Source: Salinimicrobium tongyeongense (GTDB lineage Bacteria > Bacteroidota > Bacteroidia > Flavobacteriales > Flavobacteriaceae). Taken from it: DNA of 64,000 nucleotides. The translations under genes and the position numbers were made by a program. The first letter of the stretch is position 1, and each line of letters starts with the position of its first letter. The notes beneath the pieces were generated by a model. It was given only the letters and a program-made list of their open reading frames with translations, was not told the DNA's origin and searched no databases. The stretch covers positions 1,302,001-1,366,000 of the forward strand of contig NZ_CP069620.1 in NCBI RefSeq assembly GCF_026109735.1, read 5' to 3'. Below are positions 45,379 to 53,274 of this stretch, piece after piece.

Positions 45379-45942
45379 TTATTTTTTTAGTTGATCAATA
45401 ATTTTTACTGCCATTTCCAGCCGCTGCTGCAAGTCACCTTCCAGGATGCGGTAGGCTAAATGGTTGTCGTCCAGGGCTTTTTTGAACCGGGCGAACATTT
45501 GCTCCCTGTCTTCAGGGCGGTCGCGCAGATCATCTTCAACCCAGGGAACATCAATATACGTTAAAAAATAGAGATCATACTGTGCCTTTAACGCATGTTT
45601 AAGAAGCGTTTGATCAACAAATTCGTCATAGTAGGCACGGCTGTACACTACCAGTTCAAGCAGGTTGGTATCGCAAAAAAGATATTTATCGGCTTTAGTT
45701 TGCTTAAGGTTTTCAATGGCCATCTGACCACGGGCTATGGGCAAAAGGTCATGAGGTTCGCAGGTCTCCTGCTGTTCATCCCACTTCTTTTGCAGGTATT
45801 CCCTCATATATTCGGGCACCCACTGGGTATTGTAGTGTTGGGCCAGCATTTGGGCCAGGGTGGTTTTCCCTGTAGACTCGGGTCCAAACAGCACAATTTT
45901 TATGACATCACGTGACCGCCGCTGCTCAAGCTCTTCTTCCAT
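45379..45942 (-). CDS. NadR-like P-loop kinase
   Basis: A 187-residue P-loop protein similar to the kinase domain of NadR (ribosylnicotinamide kinase). The Walker A is GPESTGKTTLAQ, and VPEYMREYL, LFCDTNLLELVVYS and RDRPEDREQMF match that family. Without the adenylyltransferase domain it would only phosphorylate nicotinamide riboside or a related vitamin. Its ATG lies inside the end of the PnuC gene, overlapping by 43 bases, which implies coupled expression of transport and trapping. Given the thiamine context, thiamine is an alternative substrate. Confidence 0.82.
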   Translation of the reverse strand: MEEELEQRRSRDVIKIVLFGPESTGKTTLAQMLAQHYNTQWVPEYMREYLQKKWDEQQETCEPHDLLPIARGQMAIENLKQTKADKYLFCDTNLLELVVYSRAYYDEFVDQTLLKHALKAQYDLYFLTYIDVPWVEDDLRDRPEDREQMFARFKKALDDNHLAYRILEGDLQQRLEMAVKIIDQLKK

Positions 45943-46535
45943 GTTTTATATCCGTAAACTGCGATTATGGTAAACAAAAGGTACTGTAAACTTGTAAAAG
46001 TAAGCCCCTTGTAGAAATAAAGGGGCACCGAAATGATATCCCCAACAATCCAGTAGATCCAGTTTTCCAGTTTTTTTCTGGCCATGAGCCACATTCCCAC
46101 AAAAAATATGGCCGTGGTCACGGTATCTACATAAGCTGTCCAGCTATTCCACTTGTCAAAATACTCGTAGACCCCAAAAGTAAAAGCCATGGTAGCAACA
46201 AAAATCATGAGGCTCCAAAAATGCTCTTTTTGAGTGGTGGTGGTAATGGGAATATAATGCCGGGCATCTACCTTGCGCGTCCACACATACCAGCCGTAAA
46301 TGCTCATGGTAGAGTAATAGACATTGATCATCATATCGCCCAGCAGCTCCCACTGCCACAACAGATAAACAAAAATAACGGTACTAATAATTCCGGTAGG
46401 GTAAACCAGGATATTCTCCTGCTTTGAATACCAAACCGAAAGAAAACCGAACACCACCGCAATGAGTTCGAGAATTATGTAAAGCGTTGGATAATCTGAA
46501 TACTGCTGAAAGAAGAAATCAAAAATCGGCTGCAT
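45900..46535 (-). CDS. pnuC: PnuC-family vitamin transporter
   Basis: A 211-residue inner-membrane protein with about seven hydrophobic segments and the PnuC features LSVWYSKQENILVYPTGI and YWIVGDIISVPLYF. PnuC facilitates diffusion of nicotinamide riboside, which a kinase traps inside; the PnuT relatives do this for thiamine. It overlaps the NadR-like kinase by 43 bases and the YkoF-like gene by 17. Which vitamin it carries cannot be decided from the sequence, but the thiamine-binding neighbour favours thiamine. Confidence 0.85.
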   Translation of the reverse strand: MQPIFDFFFQQYSDYPTLYIILELIAVVFGFLSVWYSKQENILVYPTGIISTVIFVYLLWQWELLGDMMINVYYSTMSIYGWYVWTRKVDARHYIPITTTTQKEHFWSLMIFVATMAFTFGVYEYFDKWNSWTAYVDTVTTAIFFVGMWLMARKKLENWIYWIVGDIISVPLYFYKGLTFTSLQYLLFTIIAVYGYKTWKKSLSSGGHVMS

Positions 46536-46779
46536 AGTCGCTTCTGTTTCCCTTTACAAGTTTCATGGTAAGCAGCACATGATCTGAAGCCTGAAAAGTT
46601 TCCCTCACCTCTTCAGTAAGAAATTCCATCACCTTGTCGTAATCGCCATAGACCTGGGTGCTCAACGGATTTTCCATCACGGTCAAGCCCGAACTGCGAA
46701 GTTTCTTGATAAAGGCTTTAATTGGGGCTTCAAAATCATCCTGAAGCGGAGTAAGAGCAAGTTCTACTGAAATTTGCAT
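46519..46779 (-). CDS. YkoF-like thiamine-binding protein
   Basis: An 86-residue protein of the thiamine-binding/MTH1187 family (YkoF-like). It carries ISVELALTPLQDDFEAPIKAFIKKLRSSGL and VMENPLSTQVYGDYDKVMEFL, the ferredoxin-like alpha/beta half that in YkoF binds the thiamine pyrimidine. No signal peptide is visible, so it is cytoplasmic. It is the first gene of a five-gene operon (YkoF-like, pnuC, NadR-like kinase, DUF4301, arfB) with overlaps or gaps of one to four bases. No TPP riboswitch was found upstream. Confidence 0.85.
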   Translation of the reverse strand: MQISVELALTPLQDDFEAPIKAFIKKLRSSGLTVMENPLSTQVYGDYDKVMEFLTEEVRETFQASDHVLLTMKLVKGNRSDYAADF

Positions 46780-46861
46780 GTCTTATAGTTTTGTCTCAAA
46801 ATTAGGAAGATTAAGACGTAAAACCGGCCTTTTTGAAAACTTTTGCTGTAGCTGGAGAAAA

Positions 46862-47569
46862 TCAGAGAAAAAAATGCCCTTTTTCAAAGGCTGTGCCTAT
46901 CACCACCATATTGGCCCCGGCAGTATAAGCCGCCTCTAGCTGCTCTTTTGTTCTTATCCCACCGCCAACAATAACGGGTAATTGCACGGCTTCTTTTACT
47001 GCGGAAATTATCCCTGCCCCAACAGGAATATTTGCGCCGCTACCGGCTTCGAGGTACACCAGGCGTTTTCCCATATATTTTCCGGCCATGGCAGTGTCTA
47101 CGATTTGTTGCACATCATTCTGCGGAAGCGGCTGGGTTTTACTGGCCTTTTGCACGGCAGTTTCCTTTCCGCCATCTATGAGCAGATAGGTCGTGGGAAT
47201 GATTTCAAGCCTGGTTTTTGAAATTAGCGGCACAGACCTCAGCTGCTGCCCAATAAGGTAATCGGGATTTCTCCCCGAGAGCAGGCTTAGAAAAAGGAGC
47301 GCATCGGCCTTACCTGAAATTTGCTGGTGGTCACCCGGAAAAAGCACTACGGGAAGATGGGTTTCGGCTTTAATGGCTTTTGTACATTCTTCTACCGCTT
47401 CAGGCGTACAGGTACTGCCCCCAATAAAAATATGGGTAGTCAAAAAGGGCATTTTCCGAAGAAAATTTTGAGCAGTGCTGCAGTCGAATTTTTCAGGATC
47501 TATTAATACCGCCAGCATTCTGGCACCGGCTTTTTCCGCAGAAATAATTTCGTCAAGCACTTTTGACAT
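46862..47569 (-). CDS. Geranylgeranylglyceryl/heptaprenylglyceryl phosphate synthase (PcrB-like)
   Basis: A 235-residue TIM-barrel prenyltransferase of the GGGP/PcrB family. It has MLAVLIDPEKFD, FIGGSTCTPEAVEECT and YLEAGSGANIPVG, and ends in VVGGGIRTKEQLEAAYTAGANMVVIG for phosphate binding. It transfers a long prenyl group to glycerol-1-phosphate, the first step towards an ether-linked lipid. In archaea this makes membrane lipids; its product in Bacteroidota is uncertain. The ATG overlaps the phosphopantetheinyl transferase stop by a base, so the two genes are coupled. Confidence 0.9.
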   Translation of the reverse strand: MSKVLDEIISAEKAGARMLAVLIDPEKFDCSTAQNFLRKMPFLTTHIFIGGSTCTPEAVEECTKAIKAETHLPVVLFPGDHQQISGKADALLFLSLLSGRNPDYLIGQQLRSVPLISKTRLEIIPTTYLLIDGGKETAVQKASKTQPLPQNDVQQIVDTAMAGKYMGKRLVYLEAGSGANIPVGAGIISAVKEAVQLPVIVGGGIRTKEQLEAAYTAGANMVVIGTAFEKGHFFL

Positions 47570-48204
47570 TAAGAGACTTTTCGAAGGGTGTAGACGCAGG
47601 TGAAACCTTCAAATTCGGTAAACTCGAATTCGTACCAGCTGGTATGGCCGTTAAAAGTGATCTTTCCGGTGGTTTTCTGGACGTCAAAATCGAAATCGGT
47701 AATATTGATGTGTTGCAAAAAACTCACTTTTGGCTGAGCATAAAGCTTGTAAACGGCTTCTTTGGCGCCCCAGACTATAGTGAGCTTTCTAATGAGCGCA
47801 TCGGTGTTTGCGAGGGTGCGGTATTCTTCAATAGGAGTGAACTTTGGCGCGATTAAAAGGATTTTCTCCCGTTGCTTCTCAATATCTATCCCCACTTCCC
47901 TGTCGCTCACAATAATTCCGGAGAAATTAAAAGAATGGGTGATAGAAATATATTTGCCATCTCGCAGATGGGGTTTTCCAGCTTCATCATAAAAAAGGTC
48001 GCTGTCTTCATAACCTGCTTCGGCCAGCAAATGCCGCACGCTCATAAAACCGCGGCGGTGAATATCACTTTTCATGCCCTGCACCCTTTCGCTGCATAAG
48101 GGGGTGAGCGCTATACCTTTACTTAACTCTTCAAAAGGCTCTTCGATCTTCCAAATGAGAACGTTAGTGGCCTTATTTATTGTTATTCTTTTGTAAAGGG
48201 GCAT
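47569..48204 (-). CDS. 4'-phosphopantetheinyl transferase
   Basis: A 211-residue Sfp-type transferase that moves the phosphopantetheine arm from CoA to a carrier-protein serine. The metal and substrate motifs are ISITHSFNFSGIIVSDREVGIDIEKQ (the GIDIE Asp/Glu pair) and WGAKEAVYKLY. The long form (about 200-220 residues) fits the Sfp group instead of AcpS. No carrier protein or synthase gene lies close by, so the target is unclear; it is coupled to the PcrB-like gene. Confidence 0.9.
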   Translation of the reverse strand: MPLYKRITINKATNVLIWKIEEPFEELSKGIALTPLCSERVQGMKSDIHRRGFMSVRHLLAEAGYEDSDLFYDEAGKPHLRDGKYISITHSFNFSGIIVSDREVGIDIEKQREKILLIAPKFTPIEEYRTLANTDALIRKLTIVWGAKEAVYKLYAQPKVSFLQHINITDFDFDVQKTTGKITFNGHTSWYEFEFTEFEGFTCVYTLRKVS

Positions 48205-48266
48205 ATATAACTCTTAGATATTCTGTATTTTTGCAGTTCTGAAAATGCTAAATCAAATATAATAAT

Positions 48267-49583
48267 ATGTCAACGAAAACAGTGCCTTATACCCAGTATA
48301 AAGTAAAAGATATTTCCCTGGCAGAATGGGGAAGAAAAGAGATAGAACTTGCCGAAGCCGAAATGCCGGGCCTTATGGCTCTGCGTGAGGAGTATGGAAA
48401 AGAGCAGCCTTTGAAGGGGGCTCGCATTGCCGGCTGCCTTCACATGACCATCCAGACTGCTGTGCTTATTGAAACTCTTGTAGCTCTTGGAGCCGAAGTA
48501 ACCTGGAGTTCATGTAACATCTTTTCTACTCAGGATCAGGCTGCCGCTGCAATTGCCGCTGCAGGAATTCCTGTTTATGCCTGGAAAGGGATGAATGCTG
48601 AAGAATTTGACTGGTGTATTGAGCAAACGCTTTTCTTTGGAGAAGATCGCAAGCCCCTAAACATGATCCTTGATGACGGGGGTGACCTCACCAACATGGT
48701 ACTCGATAAATACCCCGAACTTGCCGAAGGCATCAAAGGACTTTCAGAAGAAACCACTACGGGAGTGCACAGGCTTTACGAGCGCATGAAAAACGGCACC
48801 CTTCCCATGCCCGCCATCAACGTGAACGACTCTGTAACCAAGTCAAAATTCGACAACAAGTACGGGTGTAGAGAAAGTGCGGTTGATGCCATTCGCCGTG
48901 CAACAGATGTGATGCTTGCCGGTAAAAGAGTTGTGGTTTGCGGATATGGCGACGTTGGTAAAGGTACTGCTGCGTCTTTTAGGGGTGCAGGCGCCATAGT
49001 TACAGTAACCGAAATTGATCCCATTTGTGCCCTACAGGCTGCAATGGACGGGTTTGAAGTAAAGAAACTTGAAACCGTACTCCCAAAAGCCGATATTGTG
49101 ATCACCACCACAGGGAATAAAGACATCGTTCGTGCCGAGCATTTTAAGGCAATGAAAGACAAGACCATTGTTTGTAATATTGGACATTTTGACAACGAGA
49201 TACAGGTTGCGTGGCTGAATGAAAACTACGGAAACACCAAATCTGAGATCAAGCCACAGGTGGACAAATACACTATTGACGGGAAAGATATCATCCTTCT
49301 TGCCGAAGGTCGTCTGGTAAACCTTGGATGCGCCACAGGACACCCGAGTTTTGTAATGAGCAACTCTTTTACAAACCAGACCCTGGCACAAATCGAACTT
49401 TGGAAGAATACTGACCAGTATGAAAACAAAGTGTATATGCTTCCGAAGCATTTAGATGAGAAAGTAGCTGCCCTTCACCTTGAAAAAATTGGTGTGGAGC
49501 TTACCGAACTTTCTGAAGAACAGGCTAAGTATATTGGTGTAACTGTTGAAGGCCCGTTTAAACCGGAGTATTACAGATACTAA
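48267..49583 (+). CDS. ahcY: Adenosylhomocysteinase
   Basis: A 438-residue tetrameric enzyme that splits S-adenosylhomocysteine into adenosine and homocysteine, keeping methylation running. NAD binding is by [51 protein letters not shown] and the C-terminal [10 protein letters not shown] are conserved. TATTTTTG at 48226-48233 is a candidate -7 element. It is transcribed alone; a 14-bp tandem repeat and a terminator hairpin follow the stop. Confidence 0.97.
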   Translation: MSTKTVPYTQYKVKDISLAEWGRKEIELAEAEMPGLMALREEYGKEQPLKGARIAGCLHMTIQTAVLIETLVALGAEVTWSSCNIFSTQDQAAAAIAAAGIPVYAWKGMNAEEFDWCIEQTLFFGEDRKPLNMILDDGGDLTNMVLDKYPELAEGIKGLSEETTTGVHRLYERMKNGTLPMPAINVNDSVTKSKFDNKYGCRESAVDAIRRATDVMLAGKRVVVCGYGDVGKGTAASFRGAGAIVTVTEIDPICALQAAMDGFEVKKLETVLPKADIVITTTGNKDIVRAEHFKAMKDKTIVCNIGHFDNEIQVAWLNENYGNTKSEIKPQVDKYTIDGKDIILLAEGRLVNLGCATGHPSFVMSNSFTNQTLAQIELWKNTDQYENKVYMLPKHLDEKVAALHLEKIGVELTELSEEQAKYIGVTVEGPFKPEYYRY

Positions 49584-49584
49584 G

Positions 49585-49646
49585 GAAGTACGAAGTTAGA
49601 AGTACGAGATTAGAAGTACGAGATTAGAAGTACGAGATTAGAAGTA
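49585..49646. repeat. 14-bp tandem repeat downstream of ahcY
   Basis: Four 14-base units (GAAGTACGAAGTTA, then GAAGTACGAGATTA three times) and a partial fifth (GAAGTA) start two bases after the ahcY stop. Unit 1 differs from the others at two positions. It ends at the terminator palindrome. Confidence 0.93.
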
Positions 49647-49684
49647 AAATCCTCTTCAAAAATGACATTTTTGGAGGGGATTTT
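49646..49684. terminator. Terminator palindrome after ahcY
   Basis: AAAATCCTCTTCAAAAATG pairs with CATTTTTGGAGGGGATTTT around one base (49665), with three mismatches or wobbles. Runs of T follow on the plus side. It contains the same AAAAATGNCATTTTT core as other palindromes here and also serves the convergent DUF2007 gene. Confidence 0.85.
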
Positions 49685-49686
49685 TT

Positions 49687-50004
49687 TTAACCTCTCATGA
49701 ACATATTGATGAAGAAGGCTGCGAAGATGACACACATGAGGGCTATGACCAGCCACAACCAGAATTTTGACATAGACACCGCACTTTCTTTTGAAGCAGA
49801 ACCATCTAAAAATCCGTTTTCCCTCAGAAGGGCTTCTGCTCTCTTTTTATCACGGTCATGAACCTCTATTCTTACCCCCAGTGCAAAATTGGTATTGGCA
49901 GCTTCATCAAGAATCCTGTACCTCACATTATTTTGCTCAAAAATATTTTTAAGCAGGATAACCTGGTTTTGTGCTGAAGTCTCAAAAATGGCAGAATAGC
50001 TCAT
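49687..50004 (-). CDS. DUF2007 membrane protein (second of a tandem pair)
   Basis: A 105-residue protein. The N-terminal 70 residues form a DUF2007-like domain (IFETSAQNQVILLKNIFEQNNVRYRI, then RIEVHDRDKKRAEALLRENGF), a small ferredoxin-like fold of unknown role. One hydrophobic segment near residues 84-103 anchors it. The ATG at 50004 is used; the upstream ATG at 50106 would run back through the preceding gene without conservation. It lies 23 bases after the related DUF2007 gene, evidently a tandem duplication. Confidence 0.78.
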   Translation of the reverse strand: MSYSAIFETSAQNQVILLKNIFEQNNVRYRILDEAANTNFALGVRIEVHDRDKKRAEALLRENGFLDGSASKESAVSMSKFWLWLVIALMCVIFAAFFINMFMRG

Positions 50005-50027
50005 AATTTCCTGGTTGGTATAAGTTT

Positions 50028-50342
50028 TTACTCCACATTCATGAACATGACAATCACCACGGCCACTATGATGAGAATAATGGCTGCCAGAAAGATAAAT
50101 ATCCATCTCTTTGCCCTCAAACTGCGGCGCACAGGTGCGTGAACCTGACTTACGGTAAGGAAGCCGGTTTGATCCAGGAGCTCTCGGGCACGGGTTTTGT
50201 CTTCTTCGGCTACCTGCACCCTCTTTACTTTTCCGGTCTCATCAGGTTCTACCCGGTAATCAAGACCTTCTTCGGTATACACCCTCTTCAGGACAGCTAT
50301 TTCATTCGGGTCTTTTGTGGAGTAAATGGTGAAGTACTTCAT
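50028..50342 (-). CDS. DUF2007-type membrane protein (first of a tandem pair)
   Basis: A 104-residue protein with the same plan as the next gene: a DUF2007-type domain (KDPNEIAVLKRVYTEEGLDYRVEPDE, EEDKTRARELLDQTGF) and one C-terminal membrane segment (about 80-100, ALLR-like head then FIFLAAIILIIVAVVIVMF). Function unknown. The two are divergent in sequence but share LL-xx-GF at the domain end. It is 23 bases upstream of the second copy, in one operon, and its promoter must lie in the 30 bases downstream of the rpmA terminator. Confidence 0.78.
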   Translation of the reverse strand: MKYFTIYSTKDPNEIAVLKRVYTEEGLDYRVEPDETGKVKRVQVAEEDKTRARELLDQTGFLTVSQVHAPVRRSLRAKRWIFIFLAAIILIIVAVVIVMFMNVE

Positions 50343-50375
50343 GATCCTGAATTTTAAGGTTTCCTATAAAGATAA

Positions 50376-50406
50376 AAAAACCCTCCTGAATAAATTCAGA
50401 AGGGTT
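50376..50406 (-). terminator. rpmA terminator
   Basis: AACCCT-C-CTGAAT (50379-50391) pairs with ATTCAG-A-AGGGTT (50394-50406) around two bases. On the minus strand the stem is followed by T7, so it ends the rplU-rpmA transcript. Confidence 0.9.
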
Positions 50407-50433
50407 GATTATAGTATCTTAAAAAGCAAGTTC

Positions 50434-50694
50434 TTAAGCCTGGAACGGTTCTATAGAAACGTAAGACTTGTTGTCTTTCTTTTTAGTAAATTTTACAATA
50501 CCGTCAATTTTGGCATGTAAAGTATGGTCTTTTCCTGCATACACATTCTCACCTGGATTGTGAGCAGTACCTCTTTGTCTAACGATGATGTTTCCGGCAA
50601 CGGCAGCCTGTCCTCCAAAGATCTTCACACCTAAGCGTTTCGATTCTGATTCCCTACCGTTCTTGGAACTACCAACTCCTTTTTTGTGAGCCAT
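50434..50694 (-). CDS. rpmA: Ribosomal protein bL27
   Basis: The 86-residue 50S protein bL27, whose N-terminus lies at the peptidyl-transferase centre. The conserved N-terminal [24 protein letters not shown] and [26 protein letters not shown] are intact. No N-terminal extension needing a processing protease is seen, unlike in Firmicutes. It follows rplU by 27 bases in the universal rplU-rpmA operon and ends at the strong terminator 28 bases downstream. Confidence 0.98.
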   Translation of the reverse strand: MAHKKGVGSSKNGRESESKRLGVKIFGGQAAVAGNIIVRQRGTAHNPGENVYAGKDHTLHAKIDGIVKFTKKKDNKSYVSIEPFQA

Positions 50695-50721
50695 TTCTTT
50701 TTACTTTTTACGGTTAAACGT

Positions 50722-51210
50722 TTAGCTTAAAGCAGCTATCAATTCGGCTTTTTTCATTGAAGAATATCCTTCAACTCCTTTTTCTTTAGCCATTTCTCGA
50801 AGTTCGGCAACTGTGTTGCTGCTAAGGTCATTATTGGAAGCTTTATCTTCTTTAGTTGATTTTGCTTCTTCTTTCTTAGCTGAAGTTGCTTTTTTACCGT
50901 TTACTGAAATTCCTTCAATAGAAATTTCGGTAAGAGCCTGGCGGTGTCCATTCTTTACACGGTAACCTTTTCTTCTTTTCTTTTTGAAGACAATTACTTT
51001 GTCTCCTTTTAGGTGCCTGGTGATTTTAGCATCAACCAAAGCTCCTTCTATAGCTGGGGCGCCAAGCGTAATATCGTCACCATCACCTGTAAGAAGAACT
51101 TTATCGAAAGAAACACTGTCTCCTTCTTCTCCTGCAAGCCTGTGAACAAATACCTTCTGGTCTTTTGCAACTTTAAATTGCTGCCCTGCTATCTCTACAA
51201 TTGCGTACAT
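50722..51210 (-). CDS. rplU: Ribosomal protein bL21 with C-terminal helical extension
   Basis: A 162-residue form of bL21; the usual protein is about 103 residues. Residues 1-105 have the normal body (YAIVEIAGQQFKVAKDQKVFVHRL, IFKKKRRKGYRVKNGHRQALTEI). A lysine-rich linker (SAKKEEAKSTKEDKASNND) then leads to a helix-extension-helix domain, TVAELREMAKEKGVEGYSSMKKAELIAAL, like SAP and Rho N-terminal domains that bind nucleic acids. I recall such tails in flavobacterial bL21. It heads the rplU-rpmA operon with an exact consensus promoter 55 bases upstream. Confidence 0.96.
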   Translation of the reverse strand: MYAIVEIAGQQFKVAKDQKVFVHRLAGEEGDSVSFDKVLLTGDGDDITLGAPAIEGALVDAKITRHLKGDKVIVFKKKRRKGYRVKNGHRQALTEISIEGISVNGKKATSAKKEEAKSTKEDKASNNDLSSNTVAELREMAKEKGVEGYSSMKKAELIAALS

Positions 51211-51264
51211 AGCGTCTTTAATTAAGGGTTTACGATCTCGCCCTGAGATTTTTCAAGGCGGGTG

Positions 51265-51295
51265 CAAATATACTCCTAATTAATTAATTTGCAAA
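51265..51295 (-). promoter_or_regulatory. rplU-rpmA promoter
   Basis: Minus-strand TTTG (51292-51295), 19 bases, then TATATTTG (51265-51272) is an exact Bacteroidota promoter. The leader of about 50 bases contains a CGCC/GGCG stem (51239-51262 region) that might be a control element. Confidence 0.75.
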
Positions 51296-51303
51296 GGCTT
51301 TAT

Positions 51304-51768
51304 TTAATATGTATGTTTCTTACCCTCAGCAGTATTCCAGGAAGGTTTGTACAACTGCATTATTGCCAGGGTAACTACAAGAGAAGTAGCAAAACCCATA
51401 AGAGCAACGGTAAAAATGAGCATGCCAATTGGCACAAACCAATCGGTCTCCCACATGGTAATAAGTTCTTCAGAAAAATTGGGGTTTAGCTCACTGGTAT
51501 AGACGGCAAAAAAAGCAGTAAATAGAATGGTCGCAATAAATCCGGCTGTTAGGCCTGCCATGAACCCTTTTTGATATTTGAATTTACCCACTTTTTTATC
51601 GCGGTATTTCTTAATGGCAAGAAAAATACCGCCGCCGGTAATAACCATATTGAAAATACTGTAAGCAGGGTTCTTGTGCAATTCAAACAAAGATAACAAC
51701 AAGAAATAGCCTATTAACGCGATCGCGATATAAATTCCATACATCAATGGAACAGATGATCTTTTCAT
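51304..51768 (-). CDS. DUF4199 membrane protein
   Basis: A 154-residue inner-membrane protein with four hydrophobic segments, matching DUF4199 (Bacteroidota, unknown function). The most conserved stretch is KKVGKFKYQKGFMAGLTAGFIATILF, with a glycine-rich third segment. The ATG at 51768 (MKRSSVPLMYG) is chosen; an upstream one at 51801 adds eleven polar residues. It is an isolated gene between rplU and the M16 pair. The short tail SWNTAEGKKHTY ends in the cytoplasm by the positive-inside rule. Confidence 0.82.
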   Translation of the reverse strand: MKRSSVPLMYGIYIAIALIGYFLLLSLFELHKNPAYSIFNMVITGGGIFLAIKKYRDKKVGKFKYQKGFMAGLTAGFIATILFTAFFAVYTSELNPNFSEELITMWETDWFVPIGMLIFTVALMGFATSLVVTLAIMQLYKPSWNTAEGKKHTY

Positions 51769-51940
51769 GTGTTGGTTTTTGTGATTTTTATAAATTTCCA
51801 AAAAATAAGAGGAAATAAGCCTTAATAGCTTGTTAATTTAGAATTTTCTGTACATTTTGCCTTTCAGGAATTTGGATTCCTGTAACAAATTCTCACTTCC
51901 CCCTACTTATAAAAAGTATTTAATGATAAACCATAATATA

Positions 51941-53260
51941 ATGATCAACAAACTTAAGTTAGCTGCCTTTGGCTTGTTCCTTGGTGCAACAGGAACAGCT
52001 CAGGAAGTTGAATTTGTAGAGTACACACTAGACAATGGTCTTGATGTGATACTTCACCAGGACAATTCAGCTCCGGTCGTAACCACCGCCGTGATGTATG
52101 ATGTGGGAGGTAAAGACCGAATAAACAACAAAACCGGGTTTGCCCACTTTTTCGAACACCTCCTTTTTGAAGGCACCGAGAATATTGGCCAGGGAGAATG
52201 GTTTAAAATGGTCTCATCTAACGGAGGGTCCAACAATGCCAACACCTCCAACGACCGTACCTATTACTATGAGATCTTTCCGTCAAACAACCTGGAGCTG
52301 GGTCTGTGGATGGAATCTGAAAGAATGCTGCACCCGGTGATCAAACAATCGGGCGTTGACACCCAAAATGAAGTTGTAAAGGAAGAAAAAAGGTTGCGTT
52401 ATGATAATGCTCCGTATGGAAACCTGGTCAACGAAATTTCTTCAAAACTTTTTGAAAAGCACCCGTATAAAGATCCAAACGTAGGCTATATGGAGGATCT
52501 TGACGCCGCAACCCTTGAAGAATTCAAAGAATTCTTTGACATTTACTACAAACCGAACAACGCTACTCTTGTAGTTGCTGGTGATATAGACATTAACGAA
52601 ACCAAAGATCTTATCAAGGCTTACTTTGGCCCTATTCCCGGAGGTAAAGAAGTTACCAGAAACTTTCCGGAAGAGGAGCCTATAACCCAAACCATTGAGG
52701 CTACAGCCTACGATTCAAACATCCAGATCCCTGCCATCCTGCTTGGCTATAGAACTCCCGGCATGACCGAGAGAGATGCTTACGTATTAGACATGGTATC
52801 TTCAGTTCTGTCTGATGGTAAGTCTTCCCGCCTTTACAAGAAACTTGTAGATGATCAAAAACAGGCTCTTGAAGTTGCTGCGGTTAATCTTGCTCAAAAA
52901 GATTATGGGCAATATATAGTATTTGCCCTTCCGTTAGCCCAAACGCCTTTAGACACTCTTGTAAGTGAAATTGATGAAGAGATCAACAAGCTTCAAACAG
53001 AACTTATTAGCCAGAGGGAATACGAAAAGCTTCAGAACAAATTTGAGAACAGATACGTGAATTCCAACAGTACTGTTGCAGGTATTGCCAGCTCCCTGGC
53101 AACCTACCAGATGCTTTATGGAGATGCTAACCTTATTAACAAGGAAATAGACATTTACAGATCTATTACCCGTGAAGAAATACGAGATGTTGCTAAAAAA
53201 TATCTTAATCCAAATCAACGGGTTGAACTGGAATACCTTCCAAAGGAATCTGAACAATAA
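51941..53260 (+). CDS. M16 metallopeptidase, catalytic subunit
   Basis: A 439-residue secreted zinc peptidase (pitrilysin family). The signal peptide is MINKLKLAAFGLFLGATGTAQ, which fixes the ATG at 51941. The inverted zinc motif HxxEH is intact in FAHFFEHLLFEGT, with the downstream Glu in VVKEEKRLRYDNAPYGN. A second M16 half follows (C-terminal domain). It probably acts in the periplasm as the active half of a heterodimer with the next gene, 14 bases downstream. Substrates of the family are peptides. Confidence 0.93.
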   Translation: MINKLKLAAFGLFLGATGTAQEVEFVEYTLDNGLDVILHQDNSAPVVTTAVMYDVGGKDRINNKTGFAHFFEHLLFEGTENIGQGEWFKMVSSNGGSNNANTSNDRTYYYEIFPSNNLELGLWMESERMLHPVIKQSGVDTQNEVVKEEKRLRYDNAPYGNLVNEISSKLFEKHPYKDPNVGYMEDLDAATLEEFKEFFDIYYKPNNATLVVAGDIDINETKDLIKAYFGPIPGGKEVTRNFPEEEPITQTIEATAYDSNIQIPAILLGYRTPGMTERDAYVLDMVSSVLSDGKSSRLYKKLVDDQKQALEVAAVNLAQKDYGQYIVFALPLAQTPLDTLVSEIDEEINKLQTELISQREYEKLQNKFENRYVNSNSTVAGIASSLATYQMLYGDANLINKEIDIYRSITREEIRDVAKKYLNPNQRVELEYLPKESEQ

Positions 53261-53274
53261 AATAAAAAATTACG

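Noticed and set aside
49585-49646. CRISPR-like array after ahcY
   Set aside because: Units are 14 bases, directly abutting with no spacers, and no cas gene is near.
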